Source of the DNA: an uncultured Collinsella sp.
Lineage (GTDB): Bacteria > Actinomycetota > Coriobacteriia > Coriobacteriales > Coriobacteriaceae
Direction: 5' to 3'
DNA: 15,736 nt
Assembly (NCBI GenBank): GCA_902494375.1
Contig: CABUTL010000012.1
Coordinates: 1 to 15,736, forward strand
Notes under the pieces: model-generated
What the model saw: the letters and a program-made list of their open reading frames with translations, nothing else
What the model was told of the DNA's origin: nothing
Database searches by the model: none
Program-made: the position numbers and the translations under genes
Shown: one piece after another, positions 6,020 through 12,370 of the stretch
How positions within the stretch are numbered: position 1 is the stretch's first letter
Layout of the letters: each line of letters opens with the position of its first letter

Positions 6020-7429
6020 TTACTCGCCCAGCAGGCTCTTGGTGATGGAGGCAGCGGCCTTCTTGCCGGCGCCCATCGCCAGAATGACCGTAGCGGCACC
6101 GGTGACGATGTCGCCGCCGGCCCAGATGCGGGGATCGGTGGTCTGGCCGGTCTCCTCGTCGGCGACGATGTAGCCCCACTTGTTGAGCTCCATCTTGCCG
6201 CCGATCTTCTTTGCGAAGGGGTTGGCGTTGGTACCGATAGCCGAGATCGCGACGTCGCAAGGAATCTCCTCGATGGCGCCCTCGATGGGCACCGGGCGAC
6301 GACGGCCGGACTCGTCGGGCTCGCCGAGCTCCATCTTCTGGACCTTGACGGCGCACACGGAGCCGTCCTCGCCGGCGACAAACTCGAGCGGGGAGACGAG
6401 CGGCAGAACCTCGACGCCCTCGGCCTTGGCATGGTGCAGTTCGGCGCGACGGCAGGGCATCTCGTCCTCGGTACGACGGTAGGCGATGATGGCGTGCTCG
6501 GCGCCCAGGCGCTTGGCGGTACGGACGGCGTCCATAGCCACGTTGCCGCCACCAAAGACGACGACGTTCTTGCCGTGCTTGGTGGGGGTGTCGTACTCGG
6601 GGAACTTGTTGGCCTTCATCAGGTTCACGCGGGTGAGGTACTCGTTCGCGAAGAAGACGTTGGGCAGGTTCTCGCCGGGGACGTTGAGGAACTTGGGCAG
6701 GCCGGCGCCAGTCGCCACGTAGATGGCGTCGAAGCCCTGCTCGAACAGCTCCTCGGCCGTGGCCATGTTGCCCACGACGGAGTTGTACTCAAACTTGACG
6801 CCCATGTTCTCCAGGCCGTCAATCTCGCGCTTGACGACCGCCTTGGGCAGACGGAACTCGGGGATGCCGTAGACCAGCACGCCGCCGCCGGTGAAGAATG
6901 CCTCGAAGACGGTGACGTCAAAGCCGTTACGGGCGAGCTCGCCGGCGCAGGTGATGCCGGACGGGCCGGAGCCGACGACGGCGACCTTCTTGCCGTTCTT
7001 GGGGGCCATCTTGGGCGTGGAGGCGAGCTCGGGGCGATCACCCAGGAAACGCTCGAGCTGGCCGATGGCCACGGGCTCGGACTTCTTACCACGGATGCAC
7101 TTGCCCTCGCACTGGTTCTCCTGCGGGCAGACGCGGCCGCAGATAGCGGGAAGCATGGAGTCCTCGCGGATGGTATCGAGGGCGCCGCCGAAGTCCTTCG
7201 CGCGGATCTGCTCGATAAAGCGGGGAATGTTGATGTTGACGGGGCAGCCCTCAACACAGAACGGCTTCTTGCAGTTGAGGCAGCGCTCGGCCTCGGCCAG
7301 CGCCATCTCCTCGGTGAAGCCCTTGTCGACGGGGCGGAAGTCGCAGGCGCGCTCGGCAGCCGGCTCCTCGTTATCGGGGGTGCGGGGCGACTTCATATCG
7401 GCAACGAAACGACCGTTAACTAGTGGCAT
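6020..7429 (-). CDS. nfnB: NfnB-type / glutamate synthase small-subunit-like NAD(P)H:ferredoxin flavoprotein
   Basis: A 469-residue iron-sulfur flavoprotein. Cysteines 50, 53, 58, 62 and 98, 101, 107, 111 give the two N-terminal [4Fe-4S] sites of the GltD family. The FAD-binding GSGPSG lies at 153-158, the NADP-binding GGGNVA at 293-298, and the C-terminal FAD motif WAGGD at 436-440. Such proteins are often annotated gltA or gltD (glutamate synthase small chain). No large glutamate synthase subunit is present, and the ATG lies 10 nt inside the end of an FNR-like gene, so I read it as the large subunit of NADH-dependent reduced ferredoxin:NADP+ oxidoreductase. That complex couples NADH, NADPH and ferredoxin by flavin bifurcation in anaerobes. 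Cytoplasmic. A strong terminator follows. Confidence 0.85.
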   Translation of the reverse strand: MPLVNGRFVADMKSPRTPDNEEPAAERACDFRPVDKGFTEEMALAEAERCLNCKKPFCVEGCPVNINIPRFIEQIRAKDFGGALDTIREDSMLPAICGRVCPQENQCEGKCIRGKKSEPVAIGQLERFLGDRPELASTPKMAPKNGKKVAVVGSGPSGITCAGELARNGFDVTVFEAFFTGGGVLVYGIPEFRLPKAVVKREIDGLENMGVKFEYNSVVGNMATAEELFEQGFDAIYVATGAGLPKFLNVPGENLPNVFFANEYLTRVNLMKANKFPEYDTPTKHGKNVVVFGGGNVAMDAVRTAKRLGAEHAIIAYRRTEDEMPCRRAELHHAKAEGVEVLPLVSPLEFVAGEDGSVCAVKVQKMELGEPDESGRRRPVPIEGAIEEIPCDVAISAIGTNANPFAKKIGGKMELNKWGYIVADEETGQTTDPRIWAGGDIVTGAATVILAMGAGKKAAASITKSLLGE

Positions 7430-8259
7430 GCGCAGCTCTTTTCCTCATAGGCCTTGAGGGACTCGCCCTCTTCGGAACGATAAGCGGCCTGGCGGGCACG
7501 AAGGTCATCCCAGTCGACCAGGGTGGCATCGAAGTCGGGGCCGTCGACGCAAGCGAACTTGGTCACGCCGCCCACCTCGACGCGGCAGCAGCCGCACATA
7601 CCGGTGCCGTCAACCATGATGGGGTTGAGCGACGCGGTGATGGGGGTGTCGTACTTCTGGGCGGTGAGGGTCGAGAACTTCATCATCGGAACGGGGCCGA
7701 CGCAGAAGACCTGGCTCACGGCCTTGTCCTGCAGCAGACGCTCCAGCGGAGCGGTGACAACGCCCTGCTCGCCGTAGGAACCGTCGTCGGTGGTGATGTG
7801 GATGTGGTCCTCGTCGAGGAGCTCGCGGAACTGATCCTCCATGAGCAGGAGGTCCTTGGTGCGGGCGCCCATGATGGCGTGCACCTCATGACCGGTCTCG
7901 ACCAGGTGCTTGGCGACCGGGAAGGCAATTGCCAGGCCGACGCCGCCGCCAATGACGGCGCAGGGGCCCTCAGCCATCTCGGTGGGAACGCCCAGCGGGC
8001 CCACGACGTCGCGCAGCGACTCGCCGGCCTCGTAGGTGGAAAGCATCTCGGTGGTCTTGCCGATCACCATGAAGATGAACTCGACCCAGCCCTCGTCACC
8101 GTTCCAACCAGCTAGGGTAAACGGGACGCGCTCGCCCGTCTCGTTGGCGCGAACCATGAGGAACTGTCCAGCGTGCGCATGCTTGGCGATTGCGGGCGCC
8201 TCGATGCGGAACTTGAACACCTTCTCCGAGAACTGCGTCTTCTCCAGGATCTTATACAT
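7420..8259 (-). CDS. nfnA: NfnA-type ferredoxin-NADP reductase-like subunit (DHOD electron-transfer/sulfide dehydrogenase-like)
   Basis: A 279-residue FNR-fold protein, the usual length for NfnA or SudB. The FAD-binding stretch RVPFTLA is at 44-50 and the NAD-binding GGGVGLA at 104-110. The C-terminal [2Fe-2S] segment has MCGCC (Cys222, 224, 225) and Cys237, in the context FACVDGP. The homologous PyrK subunit of dihydroorotate dehydrogenase is the main alternative, but no pyrD lies beside it; the partner is the GltD-like gene, overlapping by 10 nt (translational coupling). GAGAGGGG precedes the ATG by a few bases. A minus-strand TATAAT box lies about 105 nt upstream. Confidence 0.85.
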   Translation of the reverse strand: MYKILEKTQFSEKVFKFRIEAPAIAKHAHAGQFLMVRANETGERVPFTLAGWNGDEGWVEFIFMVIGKTTEMLSTYEAGESLRDVVGPLGVPTEMAEGPCAVIGGGVGLAIAFPVAKHLVETGHEVHAIMGARTKDLLLMEDQFRELLDEDHIHITTDDGSYGEQGVVTAPLERLLQDKAVSQVFCVGPVPMMKFSTLTAQKYDTPITASLNPIMVDGTGMCGCCRVEVGGVTKFACVDGPDFDATLVDWDDLRARQAAYRSEEGESLKAYEEKSCACH

Positions 8260-8364
8260 AGAACCCCTCTCTTGTTAGGGCGACCGAACCGTGCCTCCAC
8301 GGAAATGGACGGTAGCCCGAGTAAAACCGTACGCGCACAGGCGTTGTGCAGACATACGGTGCAA

Positions 8365-8370
8365 ATTATA
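8365..8370 (-). promoter_or_regulatory. -10 box of the nfnAB operon
   Basis: A perfect TATAAT on the minus strand, about 105 nt before nfnA. The matching -35 region is poor. The resulting leader of about 100 nt can form small stems (for example CCGTG/CACGG at 8289-8302), but I recognise no riboswitch. Redox control of this operon is plausible but not shown. Confidence 0.5.
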
Positions 8371-8432
8371 CCCTCATGGACATGCTGTTTACGTGTGTCT
8401 TCGGCGGTTGGGAAAAGGGTTTATCCACTTCG

Positions 8433-8630
8433 ACCTACCAAATAGGGATAGGTTTATTTTGGTCGGTTTTATCAGGCAAAACGGCAAAGGGGGCCGGCCT
8501 CGGGTTGTGATGAGGCCGGCCCCCTTTGGGGTGTTATGCGTGTATGGCAGCGCGGGGTTTATTGCGATGCGGCCACCGGGGCGTTTCTGTAGATAAAACC
8601 TGCCAAAATAAACATCCCTAAACGGTAGGT
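8433..8630. repeat. 198-bp nested inverted-repeat element between nfnA and pth
   Basis: The outer arms 8433-8473 and 8592-8630 are inverted with about 34 of 39 matching positions and a 2-nt gap. The outermost 7 nt, ACCTACC/GGTAGGT, match perfectly. Inside lies a perfect 17-bp GC-rich hairpin (8485-8528). There is no open frame and no obvious target-site duplication. The right end is 1 nt from the pth stop codon. It could be a MITE-like insertion or a single large RNA fold. Confidence 0.65.
8485..8528 (-). terminator. Strong GC-rich hairpin, probable pth transcript end
   Basis: CAAAGGGGGCCGGCCTC (8485-8501) pairs perfectly with its inverse (8512-8528) around a 10-nt loop. On the minus strand the stem is followed by GCCGTTTTGCC, a short T-run after three bases, so termination of the leftward pth transcript is likely. 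The plus-strand side has no T-run. Confidence 0.6.
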
Positions 8631-8631
8631 T

Positions 8632-9261
8632 TTAGTGCTTGCCGTTGGCGGAGGCGGCGCCGTTGACGTGGTCGCGGGCGTAGATTACGCCGTGCACGAT
8701 GGCCAGACCGGCGGCGTCGGCGGCGCGGGCGCAGGTGTCCTGGAAGTTCTCGGCCTCGCGGGCGCGCAGCTGCTTGAGCACATAGTCTGCCACGGCCATC
8801 TTGCCGGGAGGGTTGCCGATGCCGGTGCGGATACGGCTAAAGTCGCGGCTGCCCATCTTGTCGATGATGGAGCGCAGGCCGTTGTGGCCGGCGTGGCCAC
8901 CGCCCACCTTGACGCGCACGTCACCGGCGGGAATGTCAAGCTCGTCGTGGATGACGAGCAGCTCCTCGGCCTTGATCTTGTACTCGCGGCAGAGCTTGGA
9001 GATGGGTCCGCCCGAGGTATTCATATACGACTGCGGCTTGACCAGCACGATCTGGCGCTTGCCACCCTCTTCCTCGGGATCGTTGATGTTGATGAGTGCG
9101 ACCTCGGCGCCGGCCTGGTTTTTCCAGTACGTGACGCCGGCCTGACGGGCCAGCTCGTCGATCGCCTTAAAGCCGGCGTTGTGGCGGGTCTCGGCATATT
9201 CCTCGCCAGGGTTGCCAAGCCCGGCAACCATGCGAATCTTAAGCGGCTGTGCAGCTGCCAT
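8632..9261 (-). CDS. pth: Peptidyl-tRNA hydrolase
   Basis: A 209-residue cytoplasmic enzyme that releases tRNA from prematurely dropped peptidyl-tRNA; generally essential in bacteria. The family opening GLGNPGEEYAETRHNAG gives Asn17 and catalytic His27. Other expected site residues are Asn81 (QSYMNTSG), Asp106 (VIHDELD) and Asn127 (GHAGHNGLRS). I chose the ATG at 9261, with AAAGG 6 nt upstream; the ATG two codons earlier at 9267 directly abuts that ribosome-binding site. The C-terminal extension after residue ~190 is low in conserved features. In many actinobacteria pth follows prs closely; here a nuclease-like gene and two repeats intervene. It has its own promoter-like sequence. Confidence 0.95.
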   Translation of the reverse strand: MAAAQPLKIRMVAGLGNPGEEYAETRHNAGFKAIDELARQAGVTYWKNQAGAEVALININDPEEEGGKRQIVLVKPQSYMNTSGGPISKLCREYKIKAEELLVIHDELDIPAGDVRVKVGGGHAGHNGLRSIIDKMGSRDFSRIRTGIGNPPGKMAVADYVLKQLRAREAENFQDTCARAADAAGLAIVHGVIYARDHVNGAASANGKH

Positions 9262-9291
9262 GTTCATCCTTTCGTTGATTTGTCGCCTGCT

Positions 9292-9320
9292 ATGGTGAGC
9301 GACCCTGTTGCCGCTGTCAA
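9292..9320 (-). promoter_or_regulatory. Probable pth promoter
   Basis: On the minus strand a perfect TTGACA (9315-9320) is followed after 17 nt by CACCAT (9292-9297), a weak -10. The start site would lie about 25 nt before the pth ATG. Confidence 0.5.
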
Positions 9321-9375
9321 ATGGAGGGCAATTGAGGTTGTCTGGGGGCGTTTGGGCCGCCGTCGAAATCCGAGG

Positions 9376-9579
9376 TGGACAGTTAGCTCAGATACGTATA
9401 AGTTCTGAGGACTCGAAGTGCTCAATTCGATGCCGATACGTTGTTTTGGAACTTTAGTTAGTCCATATGACGCTGTTTTGAAGTCTACCCTGCCTTCAAA
9501 TAGGGCGAATGATATAGAGATAGCTACAAAACAGCCTAATTCAATGTGTCCATTTATACGTATTTGAACTAACTGTCCA
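9376..9579. mobile_element. MITE-like element A (204 bp) with ~26-bp terminal inverted repeats
   Basis: The left end TGGACAGTTAGCTCAGATAC (continuing to 9401) and the right end (9554-9579) are inverted with 24 of 26 matches. Each arm contains the perfect palindrome ATACGTAT. The interior of about 150 bp is AT-richer than the surroundings and has no supported gene. A second element with the same ends lies at 10904-11105. I see no target duplication. Together they bracket the nuclease-like gene. Confidence 0.7.
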
Positions 9580-9612
9580 GCCCTGTTCGACGGCGCACGG
9601 GTGATTCGCCGT

Positions 9613-10740
9613 TTAGACCGGCGCAAGGCCGATTCCGGCCCGCAGAGCGTTGAGCCAAGCGGCCTGACGCTTGCGATAGCCCTTGATGCGATATCGGAAT
9701 CGGACTCCCGCGAGTCGATGCATCGTTTGGGCGAAGGCTTCGAGTGCAACAAGGTCTTTCATTTGGTCGCGATTGATAACCAGGACGTGGATGCCCATTG
9801 CCTTGAGTCCATTATTTCGATTGCCATCGTGGATGCGAGCGTTTTGAAGCTCATGCCCAATTCCGTTGTATTCGTTGTCGACTCCGGCGGCCGGGCAATA
9901 TAGGTCGCAGATGGCGTAAGGGATGCCGGAGGACATGTTAACCGCAAGAGTGTCGAAGTCGATTCGATAGTTGAGTAGCAGGCCTCCCATGGGCAGGCTG
10001 CAACATCCGAATCCGCCAAAGCGCATGGGCGCTCCGAGAACGGCTAACATTAGGGATTCGGCTGGGGATGCAGATCCGGGTCGGGCAAGCTTGACTGCCG
10101 TGCGAAACGAGGTGTATGAGCTACTTTTGGCGAAGCGCGCGACCGCCTCGAGATCTTCGATGGTCGTGGCGGGCTCGCATTTGTAGTGCGCCTGTTCGTA
10201 GCGGGTTTCGTTCTGCTGTTCGGTCGCCGACTGGTCGCCCCGGCAATCGAGGTCGTCCATCGCTTCGTAGTCATCGCCCTTGGGCCAGATGTCGTCATAG
10301 GCAATGGGGTATGTTGCCCCGGGAGGAAGGGAGTAGGTTCCGAGCAGCTCCATAAGGAGCATCAAGGTTTTGGCGACTGATTCATTTTTGGAACAAAGCA
10401 TGGCTGTCATGGCAGGAGACGTTGCGTAGATGTCAGCCTCGACGTGCATAATTGCACCTTCAGGAAGAGGAGCGGAGAGAATATGCTGAAGAAGTCGCTT
10501 GTCGGGGCGTCTGTTGTCTTCGTTTGAAACGAGAAGATCGAGTAGTTCGGAATCATCTTCATTCCAGGCGTCGAGTATCGAAAGTGCGTCAAAGTCTATC
10601 GCGTCATTATTGGGAATGCAGCTAGCCAAGGCCTGTGCTTGCTGTTCACTATCAACGGAGTCCCAGGGTAGGGCAGAGTACGCCCGTCGTGCGCGACGAA
10701 TTGCGCGGAGGGCGGAGAAATGTGAAATCACGGTCGTCAT
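9613..10740 (-). CDS. Putative PD-(D/E)XK (DUF559/AbiEi-like) protein, coriobacterial family
   Basis: A 375-residue protein with no signal peptide or membrane helix. The C-terminal segment (about 274-330) reads CDLYCP, then NEYNG, H296, D305, R308, L312 and G316-x-x-V. This matches the spacing of the DUF559/Vsr-type PD-(D/E)XK fold, in which Asp279 and Glu290 would bind metal; the usual lysine of ExK is replaced (E-Y-N). Further signatures I associate from memory with a coriobacterial family are an N-terminal ISHFSALRAIRRARR, TSPAMTAML and GSASPAESLM followed by a glycine-rich FGGFG. The role (defence, toxin-antitoxin or DNA repair) is unknown. The ATG has no clear ribosome-binding site: it follows a 24-codon frame by 2 nt, and TACGTT 6 nt upstream could be a -10 of a leaderless transcript. 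It sits between two MITE-like elements. Confidence 0.7.
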   Translation of the reverse strand: MTTVISHFSALRAIRRARRAYSALPWDSVDSEQQAQALASCIPNNDAIDFDALSILDAWNEDDSELLDLLVSNEDNRRPDKRLLQHILSAPLPEGAIMHVEADIYATSPAMTAMLCSKNESVAKTLMLLMELLGTYSLPPGATYPIAYDDIWPKGDDYEAMDDLDCRGDQSATEQQNETRYEQAHYKCEPATTIEDLEAVARFAKSSSYTSFRTAVKLARPGSASPAESLMLAVLGAPMRFGGFGCCSLPMGGLLLNYRIDFDTLAVNMSSGIPYAICDLYCPAAGVDNEYNGIGHELQNARIHDGNRNNGLKAMGIHVLVINRDQMKDLVALEAFAQTMHRLAGVRFRYRIKGYRKRQAAWLNALRAGIGLAPV

Positions 10741-10742
10741 AG

Positions 10743-10817
10743 CTATAACGTACTAAGTTGGCGGCAGAATGCGACCGCCATACCGTTCTTTTCGCTCAGC
10801 GGGGCGCTGTGCGCCAT
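10743..10817 (-). CDS. Possible 24-residue leader ORF coupled to the nuclease-like gene
   Basis: An ATG at 10817 opens a 24-codon frame (MAHSAPLSEKNGMAVAFCRQ, then LSTL) whose TAG ends 2 nt before the ATG of the next gene, a geometry that allows translational coupling. The frame is also open upstream as far as element B. No clear Shine-Dalgarno sequence precedes it. It could be a leader peptide, a vestige of a longer N-terminus, or chance. Confidence 0.3.
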   Translation of the reverse strand: MAHSAPLSEKNGMAVAFCRQLSTL

Positions 10818-10903
10818 GAACGGCTGGGTGTTATGAAATCGGTGGAATCGGTTGAGGGGATTGCAGGAAATTGAGCTCTGCCGCGAAGGTTGACGATAGC
10901 TAC

Positions 10904-11105
10904 TGGACAGTTAGTTCAGATACGTATAAGGCGACGGGCATTCGAGGCGTTTCTAAGGGCCTTCGAGGGTGATTTGAGGGTAAATATGCGGCGGTTGTAC
11001 TCGAAAACGATGAGCTTTGGGCGGCATGGCATCCGCCGGGGAGCTCAGAAGGCTCCGAACGGCCCTTTGGGGCTTTAAAAAATACGTATCTGAACCAATT
11101 GTCCA
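10904..11105. mobile_element. MITE-like element B (202 bp) sharing ends with element A
   Basis: The left end TGGACAGTTAGTTCAGATAC (10904 on) and the right end (11080-11105) are inverted with 22 of 26 matches. The left arm is 25 of 26 identical to the left arm of element A. The interiors of A and B are of nearly equal length but not obviously related in sequence. No supported gene lies inside. Confidence 0.7.
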
Positions 11106-11124
11106 GGGAAGGTTGGCGAGGGAT

Positions 11125-11158
11125 AGAAAAAGGGTCGGAAGCGAGCTTCCGACCCTTT
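11125..11158 (-). terminator. Rho-independent terminator of prs
   Basis: AAAGGGTCGGAAGC and its perfect 14-bp inverse (11129-11142 with 11145-11158) form a tight hairpin with a minimal loop. On the minus strand the stem runs into five T residues. It lies about 33 nt after the prs stop. Confidence 0.9.
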
Positions 11159-11191
11159 AAAAGCATCAAAGATGATGCGATGCGCGTTGGA

Positions 11192-12178
11192 CTACAGCGC
11201 GAAGTCGCCGCCGACGAGCGTGGAGACGGGCTCCTCGTGGTAAACGGCGGAGATGGCCTGAGCGAACTCCTCGGCGACCGAGATGGTCTTGATCTTGCCA
11301 CCGACCTCGACGGGAATGGCGTCGGTGACGAGGCACTCGACGATGGGGGCGTCGTTCAGACGCTCGATGGCCGGACCGGAGAAGATGCCGTGGGTGGCGC
11401 AGACGTAGATATCGCCAGCGCCCATAGCCTTGAGCTCCTTGACGTTGGCGCACAGGGTGCCAGCGGTGTCGATCATGTCGTCGTTGATGATGCAGGTCTT
11501 GCCCTTGATGTCACCGATGATGCCCATGACCTCGGCGGCGTTGTGGCGCGGACGGCCCTTGTGGGCGATGGCCAGGTCGCAGCCGAGCATGTCGGACAGC
11601 TTCTTGGCGGCCTTGGCGCGGCCCACATCGGGGGAGACGACAACCAGGTTGTCGGTGTCGAAGTGCATGTCGTTGTAGTACTGGCCAAACAGCGGCAGCG
11701 CGGACAGGTGGTTAACCGGGATATCGAAGAAGCCCTGGATCTGGCCCTGGTGCAGGTCGAGGGTGATGATGCGGTTGACGCCGGCGCGCTCGAGCAGGTT
11801 GGCGACGAGGCGGGCGGTGATGGGCTCGCGCGGGCCGGCCTTGCGGTCCTGGCGGGCATAGCCGTAGTGGGTGATAACGGCAGTGATGGAGCGGGCGGAT
11901 GCGCGCTTGGCAGCGTCGGTGGCGATGAGCAGCTCCATGAGCATGTCGTTGACGTTGCCGCCGGCCACGGACTGAATCAGGAAGACGTCGGCGCCGCGGA
12001 CGGTCTCGTCGTAGCGGGCGTAAATCTCACCATTGGCGAACTGCTTTAGCGTAAGGCCCGAAAGCTCGACCCCAAGGTACTCAGCAATCTTCTGAGCGAG
12101 GGGACGGTTGGAGGAACCGGAATACACGCGGATGGACTTGCGCATATTCTCCGACTTCTCGGGATCATTAATCGGCAT
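11192..12178 (-). CDS. prs: Ribose-phosphate pyrophosphokinase (PRPP synthetase)
   Basis: A 328-residue cytoplasmic enzyme that makes PRPP from ribose 5-phosphate and ATP for purine, pyrimidine, histidine, tryptophan and NAD synthesis. Seen motifs are FANGEIYARYDETVRG (47-62), the ATP-binding region THYGYARQDRKAGPREPI (103-120), the flexible loop HKGRPRHN with Lys207, and the PRPP loop INDDMIDTAGT (231-241). The loop has D-M-I-D where most family members have D-I-V-D, a conservative change. Length is normal, with about 10 extra N-terminal residues. AAGGAG lies just upstream of the ATG. It follows glmU but is separated from it by a terminator, so it probably has its own promoter in the 192-bp gap. 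Confidence 0.96.
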   Translation of the reverse strand: MPINDPEKSENMRKSIRVYSGSSNRPLAQKIAEYLGVELSGLTLKQFANGEIYARYDETVRGADVFLIQSVAGGNVNDMLMELLIATDAAKRASARSITAVITHYGYARQDRKAGPREPITARLVANLLERAGVNRIITLDLHQGQIQGFFDIPVNHLSALPLFGQYYNDMHFDTDNLVVVSPDVGRAKAAKKLSDMLGCDLAIAHKGRPRHNAAEVMGIIGDIKGKTCIINDDMIDTAGTLCANVKELKAMGAGDIYVCATHGIFSGPAIERLNDAPIVECLVTDAIPVEVGGKIKTISVAEEFAQAISAVYHEEPVSTLVGGDFAL

Positions 12179-12245
12179 TACCCTTCTCCTTTATACATCG
12201 AATGCCATATAGATGCCTTGTTGCATTGTAACCGCGCGGCGGGGT

Positions 12246-12262
12246 TTATCGGGTCCTGATAA
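12246..12262. promoter_or_regulatory. 17-nt near-palindrome upstream of prs
   Basis: TTATCGGGTCCTGATAA is symmetrical except for one pair around a central T. It lies about 70 nt before the prs start, near a minus-strand TACAAT that could be a -10. An operator is possible; nothing else supports it. Confidence 0.25.
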
Positions 12263-12321
12263 CGTCTTTACCGCCAACGGACACGAACCGACCACTCATC
12301 CGGTTGCGCAGGTCACGATAG

Positions 12322-12355
12322 AAAAAGGAGCCGCCCCCATGGAGCAGCTCCTTTT
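12322..12355 (-). terminator. Rho-independent terminator of glmU
   Basis: AAAAGGAGC (12323-12331) pairs with GCTCCTTTT (12347-12355). On the minus strand the stem is followed by TTTTTC. It lies 16 nt after the glmU stop. Confidence 0.85.
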
Positions 12356-12370
12356 GTGCTTGGTAAAACG

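Noticed and set aside
6431..7423. 330-aa plus-strand open frame opposite nfnB
   Set aside because: Antisense shadow of a high-GC gene; the composition is V/D/G/L-biased as expected from complementing codons, and nfnB has full family motifs.
7423..8115. 230-aa plus-strand open frame opposite nfnA
   Set aside because: Antisense shadow with the same biased composition; nfnA is well supported.
8635..9408. 257-aa plus-strand open frame opposite pth
   Set aside because: Antisense shadow running on into the element A inverted repeat; pth catalytic motifs are intact on the minus strand.
9590..9612. ACGGCG/CGCCGT hairpin after the nuclease-like gene as terminator
   Set aside because: The stem is only 6 bp and no T-run follows on the minus strand.
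11099..12049. 316-aa plus-strand open frame opposite prs
   Set aside because: Prs motifs on the other strand are decisive, and the frame runs through the prs terminator.
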